Positions 1-11,185 of a stretch of 64,000 nucleotides of DNA are shown one piece after another. Positions within the stretch are counted from its first letter, which is position 1; the number at the start of each line of letters is the position of its first letter. The stretch is from Capra hircus (taxonomy: Eukaryota; Chordata; Mammalia; Artiodactyla; Bovidae): positions 7,079,167 to 7,143,166 of the forward strand of contig NW_017189517.1 of NCBI RefSeq assembly GCF_001704415.2, written 5' to 3'. The position numbers and the translations under genes were made by a program. Below the pieces are notes generated by a model that was not told where the DNA came from, ran no database searches, and saw only the letters and a program-made list of their open reading frames with translations.

Positions 1-543
1 TTCATATTAGTCAGTTTTCTATTTCCAGAAATGTATTCTAACCTGAAATCAGTGGAGAATTTCAATTGAGTAGTTTTTTTTCTTTCTTTCTTCTGGGTGA
101 AACACTTTTTTTCATACTCATGGAGTTTCTCAGGATGGAATACATTTTATTTTCCTAACCATAAAAGTAAAAACCATGGGTCTGTCCTTAGGAAATTTTG
201 TGCCTGGTTCCTTGTTTTTGTATTTTCAATAGGTCTCAGCTTTTTAATTGGAGGTTCCCAGAGAAGCTGGCTGTGGCTCTTGCGTACCACGTGAAGTGTG
301 TTTCTATGAAATGATGCTGATAGGCTCCTGAATCACTATCTTTTATAGATAGGAGCTAGTTCCTTGTTTTGGTGAAATTCCTTCTATTTCTCTTTTCAGT
401 GGTGTTCTGAAGAATCATCAACCTTAACAGTGGCATGGAAGAATCAGATCTGACATATAATGCAGCCAATTAACAATAAAACCCTAGAAACACCAAAATC
501 TACTGGCATAGGTCACAACCTTGTATATTTCATTTCTTATTGA
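1..543. other. AT-rich unique sequence, no feature seen
   Basis: No repeat family, exon or RNA gene is recognisable here. The only open frame (97-294) has no recognisable family and no splice context. Confidence 0.5.
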
Positions 544-862
544 AAGTGAAATTGAAAGTCGCTCAGTTGTGTCCAACTCTTTGTGACCTCATGGACTATA
601 CAGTCCATGGAATTTTCCAGGCCAGAATACTGGAGTGGGTTGCCTTTCCCTTCTCCAGGGGATCTTCCCAACCCAGGGATCTAACCCAGGTCTCCCGCAT
701 TGCAGATGGATTCTTTACCAGCTGAGCCACCAGGGAAGCCAAAGAATACTGGAGTGGGTAGCCTATCCCTTCTCCAGGGGATCTTCCCAACCCAGGAATC
801 TAACCAGGGTCTCCTGCATTGCAGGTAGATTGTTTACCAACTGAGCTACCAGGGAATCTCAT
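544..862 (-). repeat. Bov-tA SINE with an extra tRNA-like head (dimeric form)
   Basis: A standard Bov-tA copy in antisense runs from the Bov-A tail (GTCGCTCAG) to the tRNA-derived head (CCACCAGGGAAGCC, about 738). A second head-only unit follows at once (741-860) and repeats the stretch from AGAATACTGGAG to CTACCAGGGAA. In the sense direction this reads head-head-BovA tail. The copy at 3352-3664 has the same arrangement and shared variants. Reading frames across it are SINE artefacts. Confidence 0.85.
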
Positions 863-1475
863 TTGATATACGTCAAGATGAAGCAAATAAACAATTTTAA
901 TGGGAGAGAAATGAAACTTCTGCTGTGTTAACTGTTGACCTATAATGTAGTAAGAAATGTTATTCATTTTCCTCCAAACTGCAATGTTAATGTATGGTTT
1001 CCATTGGCAAATAAAGATCAGCAGGTGACTAAGAAAATTAGGGGAAGAAATGTACTATTAAAATGATATATGATTGGATTTCTCTAAATGCAGTGTGGTT
1101 ATCTTAAAGCTCTCCCCTTAATTGAATATAATCAAGCATTTTCAAATGATGAAAGGTACAGTGCTGAGTAAATATTTCTAGGGGGTTTCTGTTCTGACAC
1201 AGAGAGGCTTTGAGTGCTATTTTGACCTATTATTAGTATTCCCTAGCAACATTCATCTCCAAGACTCAGAGCTTCTGGAAAAATTGTAACTGAAATTATA
1301 ATATTTTTTCTGCCTGCAAAAAGAAAGCAACGTTTAACACAGAAGGGACTGTGACTTTGTTAGACTAAGTCCTATAACCTGCCCTCTGATACCATGGTTC
1401 ATATCCATGTCAAGTCTTTTATTTATTGTTGAAGGAATTCCACATAAACTGAAGCTTTTGTACAGAATCATGTAG
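863..1475. other. Unique AT-rich sequence
   Basis: No exon, RNA gene or recognisable repeat was seen. A diverged ancient repeat could have been missed. Confidence 0.4.
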
Positions 1476-1477
1476 GA

Positions 1478-1605
1478 AAAGAAACCTGGACGAGGATTTA
1501 GGAGACTGGGTTCTCAGCTTTGTTCTGGCCCTAACTAACTCTGTGATTTGCCTTCTCTGGACTTTAGTTTCCTCATAGATAAAATGAGGGGAAGAATAGA
1601 CAGCA
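1478..1605 (+). repeat. MIR SINE remnant
   Basis: The order of MIR core words is kept in degraded form: a tRNA-like part (GGTTCTCAGCTTTG), CTAACTCTGTGA, then TTTCCTCATAGATAAAATGAGG. Confidence 0.6.
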
Positions 1606-1617
1606 ATATCTTTCTCC

Positions 1618-1945
1618 ACTCCCCTCTACCAGCTTTATTGAAGTATAATTGGCAAAATTGTAAAATATTTAAAGTGTACAACCCGATGATTTGATATATG
1701 TACACACTGTGAAAGGATTCCCCCTTCCCAATGAGTTAATTAACATGCCCATCACCTGACTATTTACCTGTGTGTGTGTGAACAATTGTTTATTTTCTTA
1801 CCAAGTCTCAATTACACAATATGATGTTATCAATCATAGTCACCACGTATAATCTCGTTTTTAAATCTCTAAATTCTTCCTCTTCTTTGCTTCCATACTG
1901 CTACACGTAATCCACATCACTTATTCATTGGTCATGTGATTAACA
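1618..1945 (-). repeat. Old L1 3' end fragment
   Basis: The stretch beginning AGCTTTATTGAAGTATAATTGG and continuing through the GTGTACAACCCGATGATTTGAT region resembles the antisense 3' UTR of mammalian-wide L1 elements. No reading frame survives. Confidence 0.7.
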
Positions 1946-3340
1946 GTCCTTCAGGTTCACAATTGGAGTAAAATGCTACTTTAGAGAAACTTGCCATAGT
2001 AACTAAATTTCCATTGAGAAAACAGAACCGTGAAAGGGCAACATTTCCTATGTAGTTTTACCCCCCAGATGCCCCTGGACTATGCAGCACTTGCATATAT
2101 TAGTGATGCAAATCTGGAAGAAGAACAAGACCAAGATGTTATGACCAAGACACTTGATTTGCATTGGAATGCCTCATGCGAACAGTACATCAGAACTCAC
2201 CAAGTGGCATTTGGCTTGAACTCTTGGAGGGCTTGCCAGTCTACAAAGAATCCAAGCGGCAATGTTGGAATGACAGCAGGCCATTGTTCTTCTCTAAATG
2301 CAACTTGATACTGAATCTGAGGAGATTGGAAAAAAAAAAGTATGAATTTGATCATTTAAAGTCACTTCCTTTCTGTGGGCACCAGTGACCTCATCTATAA
2401 AATGAGAGCATAAAACTTGGGCATAGTTTTGTCCCACTTGTCCAACTCTTGACAGTCTGTGTTTCCATTTGGATTTTTCTTTAAGGAACTGGATTTAACA
2501 TTTGCATGTTGAAGGGAAAGGAGAAAGCAACTTCTAAGATGAAGAGGAGCTTTGAGAGAATTAAGGTTCAAACATAGGCTTCACTGCCTTTGCAGTTTTG
2601 TCCAGTGCTAGACCTGCTCCATGTCCTTTTTCTCTCAGGTTAAAGGACTGATGAAGGTGGTGGATACTGTATGTCACTTTGTCAGTGGGGTATTAAGCCA
2701 GTAAATAAGAAAAAGGAGTATGGGTATCCCTGCTTTTCAAAAGTTTGCTTTATGCCACTTTGCTTTTTCAACTTACATTGGTACCTGTTTTTGCTAACCC
2801 AAAGAAATCTGAAGAGGATTTCTGCTTTTACAAAAAAAGATGAAAAACGAAAATAGTGTTTATTTTGCTACAAGCAGTTATGGCAGCAGCGTGCAGTGCA
2901 CCCGGAGCCATGAGAGTGTCATGGCCAAGCTCCTTCCCCTTATACAGTCAACATTGCAGCACCCAGGCGCTGTAGCTTTGAGCTATGTCTGTGAGCATCT
3001 GTGCTTTCTTCCCATTTATCTTGTGCCTCTCGTAGCAAGATATATCCTAAGGTAATTACTTCTTCACTTTACACCATTTTGGCTTATAGATGGTTTCATA
3101 GGAATGTTCTGCTTTCCAACATGGGGAAACTTGTACTGGCTTTTCAACTCCTCACTCCATCACTGTCTTCCCTTTCTGGCCTCTGGTCACCTCAGTGCCA
3201 TCTAACAAAACTGGTACAAGAATCAAATACATCATCGTGTCTCCTAAGCACTTTCCATTTGGAGGGCAGAATGCCAGTAACATGAGGGTGAAGTGAATAC
3301 TGCTACAGATTTTATTTATTAAATTTGATTTAAAAAAAAC
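1946..3340. other. Unique sequence with short chance reading frames
   Basis: Several short frames (for example 2030-2308 and 2840-3055) show no recognisable domain, Kozak context or exon borders. A short MIR-like phrase (CCTCATCTATAAAATGAGAG) lies at about 2389-2408. Otherwise the stretch looks like ordinary noncoding DNA. Confidence 0.4.
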
Positions 3341-3341
3341 T

Positions 3342-3868
3342 TGCTGTTTAGTTGCTAGTGAAAGTTGATCAGTTGTATCCAACTCTCTGCCACCCCATGG
3401 ACTATACAGTCCATGGAATTCTCCAGACCAGAATATTGGAGTGGGTAGCCTTTCCCTTCTCCAAGGCATCTTCCCAACCCAGGGATCAAACCCAGTCCCC
3501 TGCATTGTAGGCGGATTCTTTACTAGCTGAGCCACAAGGGAAGCCCAAGAATACTGGAGTGGGTAGCCTATCCCCTCTCCAAGGGATCTTCCTGACCCAG
3601 GAATTGAACTGGGGTCTCCTATATTGCAGGCAGATTCTTTACCAACTGAGCTATCACGGAAGCCCATTTAGTCAATAAGTCGAGTCCAACTCTTTGCGAT
3701 CCCATGGACTGTAGCTCGCTGGGCCCCTCTGTCCATGGGATTCTCCCAGGCAAGAATACTGGAATGGGTTGCCATGCCCTCCTCCAGGGGTCTTCCCAAC
3801 TCAGGGATCAAACCTGAGTCTCCTGCGTTGCAGGCCAATTCTTTAGTGCTGAGCCAACAAGGAAGCCT
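3342..3868 (-). repeat. Bov SINE interrupted by a second, dimeric Bov-tA SINE
   Basis: The outer SINE tail begins at about 3345 (GTTTAGTTGCT) and resumes at about 3665 (TTTAGTCAATAAGTCG), ending with the head at about 3868 (GAGCCAACAAGGAAGCC). The inner SINE fills about 3355-3664 and has the head-head-tail form also seen at 544-862. The repeated TTTAGT on both sides fits a short target duplication. Confidence 0.8.
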
Positions 3869-3959
3869 GTAAAAGCTTATGTAAAACAAATTTTCCAGGG
3901 ACTCTTCTACAAATTTTACAAATATTAACTCATTTAATTTTATAACATGGATTATAAAT

Positions 3960-4063
3960 TGGACCTGTTACTGTCCCCTATTTTACAGAGGAAGAAATTG
4001 AGCCACAGAGAGGTTAACTACATTGTCTAAAGTGAAACAGCTTAGTAACAGCAGATCCCTGAA
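3960..4063 (-). repeat. MIR SINE fragment abutting the CSPG-repeat exon
   Basis: The phrase TTTTACAGAGGAAGAAATTGAG and the following AGAGAGGTTAACTAC and CAGCTTAGTAAC match the antisense core of MIR. It ends just where the coding similarity of the neighbouring exon begins, so the last part of the open frame (about 3983-4063) is MIR and not protein. Confidence 0.75.
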
Positions 4064-4065
4064 CG

Positions 4066-4397
4066 CTCCCTCTTGGTCTGGTCCTGCGGTGGAGGCCACG
4101 AGGAGGAATTCGTCACTCTGGGTCTCAGAGTCATCGTGCTCATATATCAGCCGCTCACCCAGGATGTCTTGAACCGTGAAGGCAGTAATGTTGTCCTGAT
4201 TTCCAGGAAAATCTGAAAAGCGAATCAGTTTCAGCTTCCCATGTTGCGGACTCTTGGTGACTGTATATTGGAAAGTCCGATTGTCTAAGGTTTGAGCAAA
4301 TAATTCTGACTTTGTGATTAATTTCCTTTCTCCCTCTTTTACAAGTAATCCTCTGTTCATTACAATAATGTGCCTCCTCTCTGCTTTAGAGTTGATT
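4066..4397 (-). pseudogene. CSPG-repeat exon (FRAS1/FREM family), partial or decayed
   Basis: About 110 codons read without a stop and look like one CSPG (NG2-type) repeat of the extracellular matrix proteins FRAS1/FREM1-3, which act at the epithelial basement membrane. Visible features in order are NRGLLVKEGE (repeat opening), ITKSEL, the core TVTKSPQHGKL, ITAFTVQDI, and the closing LIYEHDDSETQSDEFLL. The minus-strand acceptor is good: a long pyrimidine run, then TTTCAG at 4404-4398, which enters the frame in phase 2. No GT donor with a good consensus is seen at the other end. CAAGAGGGAGCG at about 4066-4077 looks like a donor that lost its T, and MIR sequence starts right after. No second exon of such a gene was found in the other 60 kb. 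It may be a real exon of a gene with a very long intron, or a relict. The family is fairly sure from motifs; the member is not identifiable. Confidence 0.6.
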
Positions 4398-4454
4398 CTG
4401 AAAGTATATATATTAAAAAAAAAAAACCTCAAAAGTCTAGTTCCACAGTCCATG

Positions 4455-4646
4455 AGTTTTTTTTTTTTTTTTAAATTATTTATTTGGCTGCATGGGGTCT
4501 TAGTTGTGGCACTCAGGATCTTTAGTTGTGACATGTTAACTCTTACTTGTGGCAAGTGAGATCTAGTTTCCTGACCAGTGATTGAACCTGGGCTCCTTGC
4601 ATTGGGAGCATGGAGTCTTAGCCACTGGACCACCAGGGAAGTCCCC
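4455..4646 (-). repeat. CHR-type tRNA-derived SINE
   Basis: An antisense copy with its A tail as a T run at 4457-4474, a middle rich in TTAGTTGTGG, and a head ending CACTGGACCACCAGGGAAGTCCCC. It lies just upstream (in sense) of the CSPG-repeat exon's acceptor. Confidence 0.85.
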
Positions 4647-5014
4647 CACACTCCATGCTTTTAACCTTTATGTGCTTGGGATTCTGAGTTGCCTGGTGTA
4701 ATTCTGTATATCTCTTACCCCAAAGGTGCGGCAGCTTCTGTGGATAAGTGGCAGGCTTCAGCAGTTGGACAGGTCCCATGGCTCTCCGCTTCTGTCGGCC
4801 TGACAGAACCAGATCCCAGGAATGTTTCATTTCCCCAATCCTGGGTCTATCCTGGGCAAACTCTTTCTACCCTCCACACACCACGATTGTGTGCTCTCTG
4901 ACCTCTGTCCTGTAGGTTTTTCCAAGTCCTATGACTGTATCTACAGAATAGCAAACATTCCCTTAAACATTTGGTTTACTCAACCAGCCAGTAAGTCCAA
5001 TGAGGAAAGACCAG
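4647..5014. other. Unique sequence, no supported exon
   Basis: A minus-strand donor-like site (GGGGTAAGAGAT near 4707-4718) follows an open stretch, but none of the frames looks like the FRAS1/FREM family. No exon call is supported. Confidence 0.35.
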
Positions 5015-5345
5015 CTGTTGTTTATTGAATGCTTACTACGTGCCATGCACTGAGACAAAGTCTTTGCGGGCATTATCTTGTAATCCTCCCATCACACCTG
5101 TGAGATGGCATCTGTTATTATGTTTATGTTACCAAGGGAAAAAACCAATGTTCAGTTACAAACCCAAGGTCACACTTTTTTTTTTTTTTTTTTTTGCACA
5201 TGTGGGATTTTAGTTCCCTGCCAGGGGTCGAATCCATGCTCCCTGAATGGCATTGGAAGCTCAGAGTTTTAACCACTGGATCTCCAGGGAAGTCCCCCAA
5301 GGTCACACTTTTGAGTACCTGGTAGAGCCATAATTTTTACTTGAG
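5015..5345 (-). repeat. MIR SINE split by a CHR SINE
   Basis: TTTATTGAATGCTTACTACGTG at about 5020 begins an antisense MIR, which continues to the CAAGGTCACAC phrase. It is interrupted at 5180-5295 and resumes to about 5340. Confidence 0.75.
5180..5295 (-). repeat. CHR SINE with 17-bp target-site duplication
   Basis: The T run (the A tail in sense), GGGATTTTAGTTCCCTGCCAGG and the head CCACTGGATCTCCAGGGAAGT identify the family. CCCAAGGTCACACTTTT occurs at 5163-5179 and again at 5296-5312. This gives clean L1-type insertion borders inside a MIR. Confidence 0.88.
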
Positions 5346-7044
5346 CCATATATGATCCAAAGGTCTTGGGTTTAGTTAATCCTTTATCTTGCTTTCAGCA
5401 TTTTCCTGGGACAACCTGCCCAATACATTCTGCAGCTGCTTGCCCTTGTTATTATTGATATGCCAAATTCTGCATCACTGGATCATAATTTTAATACAGG
5501 TGCACCATTTTCTTATGATAACACAAATCATTTTGGGATTGTAAGAGAACATTTGCCTTGCCCATAACAGGACATCTAGTGTAATGGATCTTCACAAGTG
5601 CTACCTTGTCTTAGAGAAGTTATGGAAAGAGACTCTGAGAGGATTTAACTAGGCCAAGGGGATTAAGGATGTCATATATCATACTCCTGTGGGCTTTTTG
5701 AATGGAGAAATTGGGTTTGCTATTAGAATGGACCTGGACAGAAGAAAATAAGAGTGTTGTGAATAAAATATAAGAATTGTTATTACAGCACATGGAAACA
5801 CCTCTAGGGCTTGTGATTTGACCGTATTCCCAGATTGCTGCTCTCCAGTGTATGCAGTTTGCTTTGAAAGCAACTGAGATGATACTAAAGCTGTGGATGA
5901 TGCTAAAATCTCCATACAAGAAGGCTAAATCAACTAAACCAAACTTTAAAACCCGTTTGACTTTATTAATCTTTGTAACTCAAGGGACACTCCCAAGAAG
6001 AAAGGATCCTATATGCCTCAGGTCTGAATCTAATTGCCAGTTAATAAAAATTCCAGGGTATCCTTAATCAGCCAATTAACTGACCTAACAATTATAATAG
6101 GGAAAGAAGGTGGGAGGGGTCGAGACTGGGAATAACAAATCCATCAAGGTGGAGTAAAATGCTTCAGAGGTTAATGGTGGACACCCTTTAACATAAAGGA
6201 TTTTCTTCTACCTTGACTAGGTTCCCGTTTTTCTTTTCTTTCTCCCTTCCCTGACATTTGTAATTGTTGGAACCTCTAATTGGCTGATAAGCTAATTGAG
6301 AGAGGGAGGAGGAGAGGCTTAAAGATGTGTAGTATGTATTTTTTAAGGTTTTTATTCTCTGAAACAATATTTATGTGAAAATAGTTCACTGCAGTTAAGG
6401 GTGTATTTCTATTTGAAATTTAGAGCATTTTTTTTTACTGGAATAGTTACCTCCTAATTTATGAATCCCACAACCTTAAACATATTGATAAATTGAGATT
6501 GAAATATAACATGAAAAGTCTGACACTTAAGGAAGCCAGTTATTTTTTTACTTGAACATAGCTTCATAAAAATTTTAAGCCACAGTAAAATAGAAGCTCT
6601 CCTTATTAAAATAATATATTATTGGGACAGAATTATATTTTTATTTGTATGCTGAAAATTATAATACATTGAGGACTGGAAAAAGTATGACTGTAGGTGA
6701 AATTTTCTTCTCAATTATGATTTACCATTTTATAAATACTCTCAGATGTTGATAATAAGAAAAAGTTTAGAGTAAAAAGAATGGTGCTTGCTCCAAGAAA
6801 CTCAGTTGCTGGAGTTTTCCTTTGTAGATGCATGCATGTGTTTAGAAAAATGTATTTGGTAACAGTAAGTGATGGAAAACTGTCAGAGAAACTCAAGGTG
6901 GATCTGCAAACCTGGTCAAGCCCCCAGAGTTGTAAAGCATCCTCTAAGATTTATTTAGTACATGTAGTACTTCAGTACTTTGATCACCACTCATCTAGAC
7001 TTTTTCACCAGGCTATGGAAATAGAGCATTTTAGATTTTGAAGA
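5346..7044. other. AT-rich unique sequence
   Basis: Two overlapping reading frames at 5620-5919 lie on the minus strand in different frames and show no domain. A 12-bp inverted repeat sits at 6067-6078 and 6277-6288. No repeat family was recognised. Confidence 0.4.
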
Positions 7045-7195
7045 AAACTTGGAGATCACTTAGTTCTACCTTCTCATTGAACCAAAGAGGAATCAGAAAC
7101 CCAGAAAGGAGAAAGGACTTGTCTAAAGTCACAGGAAATTTTCTGGCTGAGCTGGGAGCAGGTCTCCAGATTGCCAGTCCTGTGTTCTTTCCTTT
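7045..7195 (-). repeat. MIR-like ancient SINE remnant
   Basis: GGAGATCACTTAGTTCTACC, AATCAGAAACCCAGAAAGG, GTCTAAAGTCACAGG and GAGCTGGGAGCAGGTCTCC follow the order of an antisense ancient tRNA-type SINE. It is diverged, so the subfamily is not callable. Confidence 0.5.
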
Positions 7196-10179
7196 CTTCC
7201 CAACTTCCCCTTATATAAATGATACCAAAGGCCAGGGGGCAAATGCCAACTGCCATATTCTGTTAGAGACTGTTTCAATGCAAAAATCTGTTGCACTCCA
7301 AGTCTGATTGCCTTCATTTTTCAATCATTCTTCAATGGCTAACTCAGAAAGCATATGTCTTAGTTTTATTCTTATGAGCCTCGTTCCTCTTTCACTAATG
7401 CATTATTAACATGCCTTCTTTCTGTTCTGAAATGTTCTCAGGGGAATAACTGTGTCCTGAATTTGGAAGTGGAAATGACTGTAGGATCTATTCCTTTTAA
7501 TCTGATGGCTAGGAAGTGCTTCTACCCTTTCAGTTCTCCCAGATTCGGCTTAAAAGGATTGTTCAGAATAATTCTTTTCTAATGCTGTTATAAACTGTAC
7601 TCAGCCTTACAAGGTATATATGGACCTTGATTTTTATGTATCTGTTTTCTCGGAAAGAGAGGATGTTGGTTTTTTGTTTCCTCAGCTTTTTGTTGTGTTT
7701 TGTTTTCAGTCTTCAGGCTTTAAAATTTATTTGTGTAAAGGCTTCTCTTATTTTTCTTACTGAGGGCTAGTTTCACTTGAGCTTGTAAATTGCTTGTAAA
7801 TCAAGATCTGATTAGGAAGTAATATATTCATCTGTAACTCCTGCATAAAAGTTATTCAAGTATTGTGACAAAATAAGTGTTGTTTACTTTATACATTTTC
7901 TGCAAATTCTAAAGATTTCGTCTAACTTAAAGGCTCTCATGGAATCTCGGGGATTGTGGCTTGCCCACTGAGAGTATAAAGCCTTGCTAAATTAAGTTGA
8001 TTTGCCTGAGAAAGAAATGCTTCCATTATTCATGTCAGAAGCCTGTCACATCAAATTGAGGGAGTGGAGAAAACCCTTTTTTATCAACATTTTGAACCAA
8101 GAAAAACCAACCATTGAGGGCCTGAATTTCAATTGGGGAAAAAGTCAGGCTGAAAGCAGGGTTCAAAAAAAAAAAGAAAAAGGCTGGGTATTTGTCTAAT
8201 GTTGAAAATCAGTAGAGGAGATTGATTTAACTTTGGCTGAAACTTTTTATATAGACAGACAGAATGAAACTTCTTAAAGCAGCAAGTAGTACATACAATC
8301 TTGGTGTCTTTCATGTGTAAACTTGTCAAAAGTAGTTAAGCTAATTCAAATTTAAATCTCCTTGAATTTCTATTCTTTGACTTTTAATTTGTTTATTTTA
8401 AAGGATTTAGGAATGCATTTCTTGGGGGTTACTTTTCAAACATTGATGAATGTATTTTGTTTTTCAGAGTTCAAGATTATAGGCTCTGTTTTGTGATTAG
8501 AAATTATATTAATAAGAGAAGGAAGACAGACTAGTCAAGGATCAGCCCTCTTGTTTGTATCAGGTATGTGGGCATTTGTCTTTGTATGGGTAGATGTATG
8601 CACACACACACACACACACAACACACACACACACACCTAACTTCAAATGAAACACAAGTCATTAAGAGAATAATACAAGTTGGAACAGTTAGGGGAGGAC
8701 CATTTCCCAAGACAAGATATCCTCATGCAATGTTAGTTTAGGAGACTTCTCTCGTATTTGCATTTGTTTAATTTTAAGTAGTTGAAACACAATAATAATA
8801 ATAATATAGGATAAATTATTTGATTATTTATGTAATGAAATATGATGCTCACCTTTTTTTTGTAATATTTGATTTCTATATATGCATTTCAAATGATTGC
8901 AGGCCCTAGTAAATTCACTCTCAAGAACAAGGTTTATTTTTACAGATATAATTCTTACCAACCGTCATTTACTTTGAATATGTTTCTGCCATTATTATCC
9001 AAGCAATAGTCTTCAAATGGTAATTTTAATCTGATTTAAACAGAACATCTGTTGGGCTACCGAAAAATGTGCAACATTATTTTCTATATTTCCTAGATAT
9101 ATTTTTGCAGATATATATCTGATTTTAAACCAAGAAAATGGCTCCAAAAATGATCAATTGGACAACTAAAAAATTGGACAATTTAAATTGTTTGAAGGAA
9201 GTCCTGCTTTCCCTTCCTCTTTTAACAAATGAAACCTGAAATCTTGTAAAAGAATAAGACAAGCTTTTTTCCTTTTTTTGGTGGGAGGTTCTGCAGCACT
9301 TCAGTCTTTAACTGAACATTATGCTTACTTGATATTTGTGCCCAGTGGAAATAAGAGTTGGCTTGTGGTGTTACCAGTACAAAAGTAATTACTTCTCGGA
9401 TCAACTGCAAATATGTGCAGGTTGTAGATGGGGGAGCCGTGAATGAAAGAGAGAAGCGATTGTACTGTGGAGGACTGCAGAAGACAAGGATTAATAGTGA
9501 GTAGAATTGTATTTTGGTGTTCTTTCAGTAACGTTACAATCTCTCTGAAAGTGAATGCTGCTAACAAGGGAACCTATGAGGCAGGAGGTTGGAATGGGGT
9601 GGAGGTGGGGCATTTGGGGGTGCTAAATACAGAGAACCATGTCAGAGTGAGAATTTAATAGCTTCTGTGTATTTACAAAACAAACAAACAAAATAACAAA
9701 AAACAACCTTCTCATTTAACCTGTGCTTTTTTAGATATGACACCACCAGGGGTCAATGCTATTGTGCCAGACCCCCGTGTCTATTTGCTGGCTGTTTCTG
9801 TCAGAATATAGATAATTGTTCAGAGAAAGACTTTAAATTGGTGTGCAGCAGGAACTGAGGATGGCAATAGCGAACTCTTCAAAGTTTTCCCTATGAAATG
9901 TTATCATTGTCAGACAATTTTCAGATGCTGATAATGTTATTTTGTAATGAATGAAATTTGAGTTATGTAGCATCATAAAATGATAGCTTGTTAGAACTGG
10001 GAGAATTTTAGGAATTGGCTAGAGTTAACAGTCTTACAGATACGAAAACTGGAAACTCAAGGGGGCAGACTTGGTATCAGAACCCAGTTCTTATTCCCAG
10101 GGCCAGTGAACTTCTCATTGATTCCCATAGGACTAATAGGTTCAGTTTTCCTCTGCTTAGTGTCAAATGATGTTGAAAT
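7196..10179. other. Unique AT-rich stretch with a CA microsatellite
   Basis: No coding or RNA gene is supported. A (CA)n array lies at 8601-8636, broken once. A short (AAT)n run lies near 8790-8805. A MIR-like remnant (TTAGAACTGGGAG to CAGAACCCAGTTC) lies at about 9990-10095. Confidence 0.45.
8601..8636. repeat. (CA)n microsatellite
   Basis: About 18 CA units with one interruption (ACAACAC). Such a run is often length-polymorphic. Confidence 0.95.
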
Positions 10180-11110
10180 AGAACATATTAAATAAAAATT
10201 AAAAACCTCTGCAACTCCAAACCCCAGAGATAACTGTTCATGGCTAACTAAGAGCGTTTCTTCTAAGATCCCCTACCCTCAATGTAAAAATAAGCATTAT
10301 TATTTTTACCTTGTATTTTTCACATTTTCTTGCTTGTTTTATATATATATGTGCACACATATAATACCTAATGTGTATAACATATAATCTGCTCCATATG
10401 ATTCTGTACTTTTTACAATACAAACTACTTTTAAGCAATATTCTTATAAAAATTAATAAAGATGAATTATCAAAGTATGTCCACATTGCAAAAAAACACA
10501 CAAAAACCTGCAAAATCACATGCAGGGTTTTGAAACTCTGTCTACTTTCTCTTGCCTTATAATCCTACGCCCCTAAATTCCCACTAACAAACTCTTTCTA
10601 AACATAGCATGGACACATTTTTTATTTATTATATATTGGGATTATACTTTGCATAGTAATCTGTAACTTTATTGTTTTTACTCAATATCCATCTTGTAAA
10701 CATTTTTTATGTGAGTACAAATAAATCTACCCCATCTTTTTTAAAGGGTCCATAAAATTGAATTGTATTGATTTTGATAAAGTTGAATATCTTTTTGTTT
10801 CTTGATATTTTGTAAATTTTTCTACGAAGTCCCTGTGTGTTTTTTTTTGTTGTTATTTAAAAATTGATATATAGAAACTTTCAGCATTGTATGGGCAATT
10901 ACTATTTGTCATAAATATTGCAAATATTTCCTCTTGTTTGTCATTTTTTTTCACCTTTGTTTCTGGTGTCTTTTTAATTCTTATATAAAAGTTTTGGATT
11001 TTTCTGTAAGCAGAGATACTAGGTTTTCCCTTGTTATTTCCTGTCCCTAATGTCAAGCAAAGAAAGGCCTTCTACCCCATGATTAAAAACAAAATACAAA
11101 ATCCCTCTTA
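10180..11110 (-). repeat. Old L1 fragment
   Basis: Antisense L1 wording is spread over the stretch: CAGAGATAACTGTTCATGG, ATAAATCTACCCCATC, TTTCCTCTTGTTTGTCA, GGTGTCTTTTTAATTC and AAGAAAGGCCTTC. The order follows the 3' part of mammalian-wide L1 ORF2 and its UTR. No frame is preserved. Confidence 0.65.
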
Positions 11111-11185
11111 TCTCTATAGGTGTGTGTCTCTCTATATATATGTATGTGTGTCTCTCACTCTCTCTCTCTATATATATATATGTAT

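Noticed and set aside
2030..2388. Overlapping plus-strand frames of 92 and 74 codons, acidic in part
   Set aside because: No domain, no exon borders, and two frames overlap. This is expected by chance at this length.
3983..4651. The 222-codon minus-strand frame as one protein
   Set aside because: Its start lies in a CHR SINE and its end in a MIR. Only the middle (about 4066-4397) has protein likeness.
4618..4830. A possible upstream exon with a GTAAGA donor near 4707-4718
   Set aside because: No frame resembles the FRAS1/FREM family or any other protein I know, and part of the frame is SINE.
5620..5919. Two overlapping minus-strand frames of 99 and 78 codons
   Set aside because: Different frames of the same unique AT-rich DNA, with no motif or splice context.
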